Shown: positions 54,514-59,553 of the stretch, piece after piece
Layout of the letters: each line of letters opens with the position of its first letter
Numbering within the stretch: the first letter of the stretch is position 1
Origin: Oopsacas minuta
Taxonomy: Eukaryota; Porifera; Hexactinellida; Lyssacinosida; Leucopsacidae
Length of the DNA: 59,553 bases
Assembly: GCA_024704765.1 (NCBI GenBank)
Contig: JAKMXF010000039.1
Location: 1 to 59,553 of the forward strand
Direction of reading: 5' to 3'
Program-made: the position numbers and the translations under genes
The notes under the pieces: generated by a model
Told to the model about the DNA's origin: nothing
Databases searched by the model: none
What the model saw: the letters and a program-made list of their open reading frames with translations, nothing else

Positions 54514-55792
54514 TATTTCCTAGTAAATATTAAATGGCTTGATATAGATAAAAGGTATTTTAGGGTTCTGAAATGCAAGTGTAAAGACACTAATACTTTC
54601 CGATAAAACATATTAGTTCAGTCAATCTCTTGGTTCGACCTTGAAGTAAATATTACACTACCATGTTTTTTCACAGATCACTATTTGCTATCTGTAAAAA
54701 TATCAAAAAAGTTCACGAAAACCCATCATCAATAACTTGGTATTTTGCCACTTTTGGACACATTTTAAAGATTAGAAATTCATATAACGCCTTGAGTTTA
54801 AATGGGAATAACTTTACAAGTGATATCCGTGATTAGAGAAGGACTTCACGAAGTCAAATGATTTATTGTTAATATTCATAAAAAAAAAAACAAATAGTAG
54901 ATGTAGAGACTTGCTGTTAACGACAACAATGGGGTAACAAAGTAACTAAATTCGAATTTTGTACTTTCAAGTTCCTAATATGTAAATATATTGTTGGTTT
55001 CATGAAAATATAGTAAACAAATATTTGAAATATATATGAATTCACTCTGCAATTTTAAAAATTACTAAAATCGAGGTACAAATGCCGAGTCCATGCTAAC
55101 ACAAAGTTTTTGCAAGGCGCGCATCGCGGAAGCGGATAGTTTATTATAAAGGATTATTATAATAAATCAGGTGACAGGCAATTCAAAGAGAATTACAAGT
55201 GCTCGATAAATAAGCTGGCTTGGTAGAAATAGCAATCAAATCCCTAACTTGTGGGCTTAATTAAGAAATAATCTCCAAAATATGAACGTAAACAACAAAA
55301 TAGTTGCATAATGCTTTTGCCATAAGAAATAACAAACATGAAAAATAATATATTTCTCTAATCTTATCGTTATTGAAGAAAGGTTAGCCAAGATTTGAAT
55401 GAGCTGAGTCATCATCGAATGTTGCCACATTCGCCAGTTGTCAAGGAAACGTCTTTCAAAATATACCCTTATGAGCCCTCAAACTTCAAGAAATTCCTGA
55501 TAGGTGAGAGAAATTAAAATATATAAGCAAAAAAGACCATTAGAGAAATTGCAAAGTTAGAGATATATACAGAAGTTTGGGGTAAAAATCAGCAAGCATA
55601 AGGGAAATCGATATTTCAGGAAAGGATTAACATAAAAAAAGGTCAATTAAAAATAGATAGGGACAATTTACTGTCATTGTGGCAACACAAAAAAATTTTC
55701 CAAGTTTTTATCAAATCTCAAGATAAAAACCCTTAAGACACCAAATATTAACACCAGATAGAGATAATAACTACAAATATTTGAGGATAGGA
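54514..55792. other. Intergenic, nothing recognised
   Basis: AT-rich with no gene or repeat that I can name. A poly-A run lies at 54881-54891. Confidence 0.4.
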
Positions 55793-56165
55793 CAGTGCCT
55801 CTCAACGTCCGACATCGCATTCCTCCCTTAGCGACCCCAGGTTCTTCCATAGCCTTCCTATCTTTGATAAGGGGCTATTCGAGAGAATCAGGTCTTGACT
55901 AATGGATGTTGAATATTGTAGTTTGCTTGTTCGATTGAATTTGTATATTATGATCAAATGTTCTTATGTCGAACTTTGATCGAATGATGAAAAGAGCAAA
56001 TTTGATCGAAGTTCCACTAAATTGTTTTCAGTCGAACTTTGATCGAAAAGTGACAACTTGGAAGGAAAATGGGGAAATTTGATTGAAACACCGTGAACTT
56101 GATCGAAAAACGAGAACTTTGAACGAAAAATGAGAGCTTTGATCGAAAAAATGTCGTGCTCCACG
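55793..56165 (-). repeat. hAT-like end and GATCGAA-rich repeat block
   Basis: A hAT-like start (CAGTGCCTCTCAACGTCCGA) is at 55793. From 55966 to 56156 an imperfect tandem repeat of about 20 bp follows (AACTTTGATCGAAAAATGA and variants, eight or so units). On the minus strand it stays open and yields a repeated SFFDQ/SIKFSLFDQ-like peptide, which reflects the repeat and is not evidence of a gene. Confidence 0.65.
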
Positions 56166-57072
56166 ACACCACAATATTCATATTGCCTATCCTGATTCCT
56201 TGAGCTGAAAAAAATGTCCAGCCGATAGGCTGGAAGTGCAGCTAAAGGTTGTATTTGTTATTATTAGGGGGGTACCCCTTGACCTCTCATGTAATGCCAA
56301 AAAATGCACCGAACTCGACTGATTTCAATTTGAAATATGTGCAAAAAAGGTGTGAAAATATTACAAATATAGACTTGAAAATGTCAATAATGAAAATTAC
56401 ATCCTCGATTACCCCATACTAGCAGTTAAATCGAAATATCTAGCATGATTTGAATAATATGCAAAAGTTGTGAAATTATTGAAGTTATTCGTCGGGTGTG
56501 TTCTCCTCCTTTGCCAATCGATCGGACACCAAGTGCCACTATTTCGCACCTTTCGAAAGAGAAAATAATCCACACTTTTGTACTCTTCAAGAAATTATTA
56601 ACTGGTTATAGGTTTTTGTTGAAACTAAATGAAAAATATTCATTTTATAGCACGATGTTATCGGGAATAATTCTATTTTGTCCTCAGATCTAAAATATCA
56701 TTTGTGAAATAACGCAGGTCAACACATTATCACTTATTATTCTCAAAAAGCAAAAATAGGCATTTTCTAGATTACTTTTTGTGCTGATTTCAAAACTGCC
56801 ATTCATTCCTCTCTAACAAGTATACATTTTTTATATTCTAGCTTGAAATTTTCGAATTCAATTTCGAAATATTACATATTATATTGTGCTTAATTAATGC
56901 TAAGAGTTGTTCAACTAACTAATGTTACTTATTATTAGAGTCTCAATGTGAATATTCAATAATGAATTGAGTATCAAATTAGAATCCAACTATCTTGCAA
57001 TAGGAAATTGAAAGATTTTCACATTTGTGAGACATATACGTTGAATAAACAAAAAGAAAAATTTTGAAGACG
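56166..57072. other. AT-rich with two dispersed repeats
   Basis: 56545-56710 repeats 14333-14500, and 56695-56830 is a reverse copy of the GCAGATTTGAATTC repeat. No gene was recognised. Confidence 0.5.
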
Positions 57073-58727
57073 TCAAAAACGTTGAGAGTAAGAATTTCCT
57101 TTGTAAACTTTATTGGGTTCATCCCTGTATAACATCCAGTAATAGTCCGCCATCATTCTGTCATTCCAGAAACCTTGATAGTGATTTTCCATTCTGACAA
57201 TGCCTTGGTGAAATAGTTCGCCCTGTTCATCGCTTACAGCACCAAGGTTTTCTGGAAAGAAATCAAGATGGGAGTGGAAAAAGTGTAATTTCAATGACAT
57301 ACTGTATCACACGTTTTCATATGATTGAATTAAGTTTTCACTCCCTCTATATAATTTGTTGACTTCATATTACCCAAAAAGTTTTCACAAATCCATTAGA
57401 AAGATTTCCAAGTTGTGAATTCCTTAGCGGAAAGTATATTGTCAAACTCTTCATCTTTGAGAACTTCCCGAATTTGTGGTCCAATAAATACACCCTCTTT
57501 AAGCTTAGCATCACTTAGTTTGGGAAATTTCTCCACAATATAGCGAAATCCTGTAGAATTTGTTCTACCCATTGTTTGACGAAAGTTTTCATCAATCCAA
57601 GTTATATATGAAGTGGTGGCAAAACGATATTATTCGGATCTACTAATGGTGTATATTCAATATGGATGTTTCTACTCCATAATATGTTCTCTTGAGCCAA
57701 TCACGCTTTTTGTAATGATCTATTGTTGCACAACTGTCCCATAAACAAAGAAAGTAACAATATCTGGTAAATCCTTGTTGCAATCCTATTAACAGACCAA
57801 TGACCTTAAGATCCCACATATATTCCACCTGTGCTCTATATTTGATCGCAACCAAAACCTCTTCCAGGTTTATATAGGACTCTTAAAGATGTACAGAGTG
57901 AGCAATTGGAATCGCAGGATTTTTACTTCCGTTATGCAATAAAACGGCTTTCAAGCTACGTTTCGATGAATCAATATATAGACGCCAATCAGAAATGAAT
58001 GTTCCTGTGACAATCTAGAAAACAGACTTCAATATCGTTAGAATTACAGAGAGGACCATCAACTGTAAAATATTGAGCCAAATCAAAATTTGGTTTACGG
58101 TAGTGGGACATTATAACATTCTTGTTGAGTAAATTCTTTTGTTGAAGCTTTGATGCAAGAAAATTTGCCTTTTCTTTCGACAGATCAAGATCCTTGACAA
58201 GGTCATTCAATTCACCTTCTGTGAAGGTTTAGGGTGCTAAATTACTATCTTCAGGGACGTATTCTGAAGCAATAGAAGATTCGTTCATTGAATATGACAA
58301 AGTATCTCCATCATCAGAAAGAGAATCTAATCCCTATAACGTAGGAGTAGGGACAGGCAAGGAGACATCGTGAGAAACTGATCTGCGAGCAGATTCCGAA
58401 TCTGGGTAAATAATTTTATGTTGATTTTCATCGAAAACCCAGTTGTATTTACGATGCAAAAAAGCAATCATTGTAGTGATTCTTTGGTTCCCTCCAAACC
58501 ATTGGTAATGCAAAAAGCATTGAAGTTTTTCTTTTGTTCACCCAATCACGTAAGCCACTAGAACAAGCAGAACAAATCGCATGTGACGCCCACATCTTAT
58601 CTTGGTCACCTAAAGGGCAATCAAAATAGTGGCTATATACTCTCTTGAGGTCATTTGTTGTGGTACGTCGTGATTTTAAACAAAAGGAGCCACAAACATA
58701 GCAAAACTGTCTGGTGTATTGATACAT
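57073..58727 (-). pseudogene. Unnamed multi-copy family protein, degenerate copy B
   Basis: Fuller copy of the family in the 4-9 kb element. From 58727: a CYVC...CSAC cysteine region with LGDQDKMWA and MVWREPKNHYNDCFF (to 58449). A gap with stops follows. ELNDLVKDLDLSKEKANFLA and KLQQKNLLNKNVIMSHYRKP lie at about 58210-58080. WRLYIDSSKRSLKAVLLHNG and IPIAHSVHL come next (about 57985-57890). YMWDLKVIGLLIGLQQGFTR and CYFLCLWDSCA are at 57855-57700. IVLPPLHI-stop-LGLMKTF, VEKFPKLSDAKLKEGVFIGP and LKDEEFDN are frame-shifted to about 57420. The final block (57300-57073) reads LHFFHSHLDFFPENLGAVSD, EQGELFHQGI, YQGFWNDRMMADYYWML. I recall such proteins as uncharacterised and highly repeated in arthropod genomes. 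At least five stops or shifts make this one dead. Confidence 0.75.
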
Positions 58728-59553
58728 TTACGATGCATTATGAAAGAACAGATTGATTGAATCAAAAAAGGGAAAGAATAGAGCTAGTAAAGTGGGATAT
58801 ATTGCATAAATAGACAAATTGTGTTACTTTGCTATTGTAAAATTTTAAAATATTTAGAATTATATTATTGAAAAATAATGGAATAATATGGTTGGATATT
58901 ATGAAAAAGCTACAAGTGATAGATGTAAACGGAGAGCAGATTTGAAATCTGGACAAAAAATCACGTTAGAAAATCATTTATGATCTGTGATGAAAAACAT
59001 TTGTAAATTTACATTACTCTCGCCAGTATCACGAAGTGCCCTGAGTAAATAACCATGGTCTAAGGATAATACGGGAAAGATATTCAACATTTTAAAAAGA
59101 AGCTTGTAAAGTTTGGTTACAGTTTTAACCATCAACAAAATGCTGTTTCAAAAATTTATGCTAGTTAATGTTTAAGGTATGAATTTATGTGGAATTCAGT
59201 TGGTCATGGTTACGCAAAGCATAGTTACATATTTTCCCCAATGGGAAGAAAATAATATTGTTTAATATTAAATTAAAAATCATAAGAACATGCTTAAGAA
59301 ATTGGCATTTGAAGAATATTAGGAAATTGGTACTATTGAATAACACAACTCAACAAGATTTCTCATCAGAGATCACATACATTTATCTTAGCATACTTTT
59401 GAATGCTGAACTCGAATCTGCAATCAGAATTTCTCTAGCACGTCTAGCTATTCTGAAATCCAATATCCATTTTTTCAATAGTATAGTATTACCTAGTTAC
59501 TAAATTGCTATATAAGCATGCCTATTTTGATTCAATTATCTGGAATATAAATG
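58728..59553. other. Flank to window end, no gene seen
   Basis: AT-rich. It contains a copy of the GCAGATTTGAAATC repeat at about 58936-58975. Open stretches at 58762-58956 (minus) and 59258-59503 (plus) have no recognisable motif. Confidence 0.4.

Noticed and set aside
56695-58975. Inverted GCAGATTTGAA repeats as TIRs of the 57.1-58.7 kb copy
   Set aside because: The same sequence recurs at 51885-52050 and near 47440 without that gene, so it is more likely a dispersed repeat than a terminus.
1-59553. Retroviral, LTR or LINE elements
   Set aside because: No reverse-transcriptase motif, LTR pair or poly-A-tailed insertion was recognised on either strand.
1-59553. tRNA or other structured RNA genes
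   Set aside because: No cloverleaf with A and B boxes or other RNA signature was noticed by eye. A covariance-model scan would settle it.

Overview
This is an AT-rich eukaryotic nuclear window with single-base N's at ten places (10174, 16243, 21969, 28120, 32546, 40649, 42428, 47194, 51785, 53808). I read these as contig joins in a draft scaffold. Almost everything recognisable is transposon debris: mariner/Tc1, hAT, pogo/Tigger, Merlin (ISXO2-like) and MULE-like remnants, plus many short non-autonomous elements with terminal inverted repeats (TIRs). The mix suggests an arthropod, possibly a parasitic copepod such as a sea louse. That is inference from transposon family resemblance, not a proven identity. 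No RNA gene, CRISPR array, operon or reverse transcriptase was seen.

Only one ordinary host gene is visible: a TBK1/IKK-epsilon-like protein kinase in three exons, at 39389-39772, 45431-45689 and 52564-52937. All three are on the minus strand, and their splice phases fit perfectly (0, then 1). Yet exon 1 has the lowest coordinates and exon 3 the highest, which is impossible for a minus-strand gene. Each exon lies on a different contig. The simplest reading is that the contigs are in the right order but each is flipped (or the order is reversed). A perfect 19-base Nextera/Tn5 mosaic end sits 8 bases after the N at 40649. A mate-pair library scaffolded with the wrong read orientation would explain both facts.

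Layout. 0.8-1.5 kb: MULE-like transposase remnant. 2.3-2.8 kb: hairpin MITE. 4.15-9.12 kb: an element with 520-580 bp terminal inverted repeats, carrying a degenerate gene of an unnamed multi-copy family and a nested mariner copy. 9.6-10.3 kb: hAT scrap and a gapped Tc1 element. 10.5-14.1 kb: a three-level nest (112-bp MITE in a hAT in a Tc1/mariner copy) with target-site duplications visible. 14.9-17.6 kb: a GTF2IRD2-type hAT relic, hAT ends and MITEs. 18.6-22 kb: Tc1 relic, then one Tc element inserted in another. 22-28.1 kb: two near-identical hAT copies in inverted orientation around an intact 306-codon Merlin/ISXO2-like transposase ORF. 28.4-32.5 kb: hAT ends and a BED-finger hAT relic. 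34.5-36.5 kb: Tigger relic. 38-42.4 kb: MITEs, kinase exon 1, another hAT relic and the end of a mariner. 42.4-47.2 kb: kinase exon 2 and a hAT 3' end with an array of TCAACTCATT repeats. 47.8-50.2 kb: an unexplained GC-richer block and a TA-flanked Tc3-like element. 51.5-54.5 kb: mariner pieces, kinase exon 3 and MITEs. 57.1-58.7 kb: a second, clearer copy of the unnamed family found in the 4-9 kb element.

The best candidate for something undescribed is that unnamed family. The copies at 6.5-8.4 kb and 57.1-58.7 kb share the same series of conserved motifs in the same order, and one copy lies inside a long-TIR element. The acidic positions in the motifs could form a DDE-type (RNase H-like) catalytic core; that part is hypothesis.
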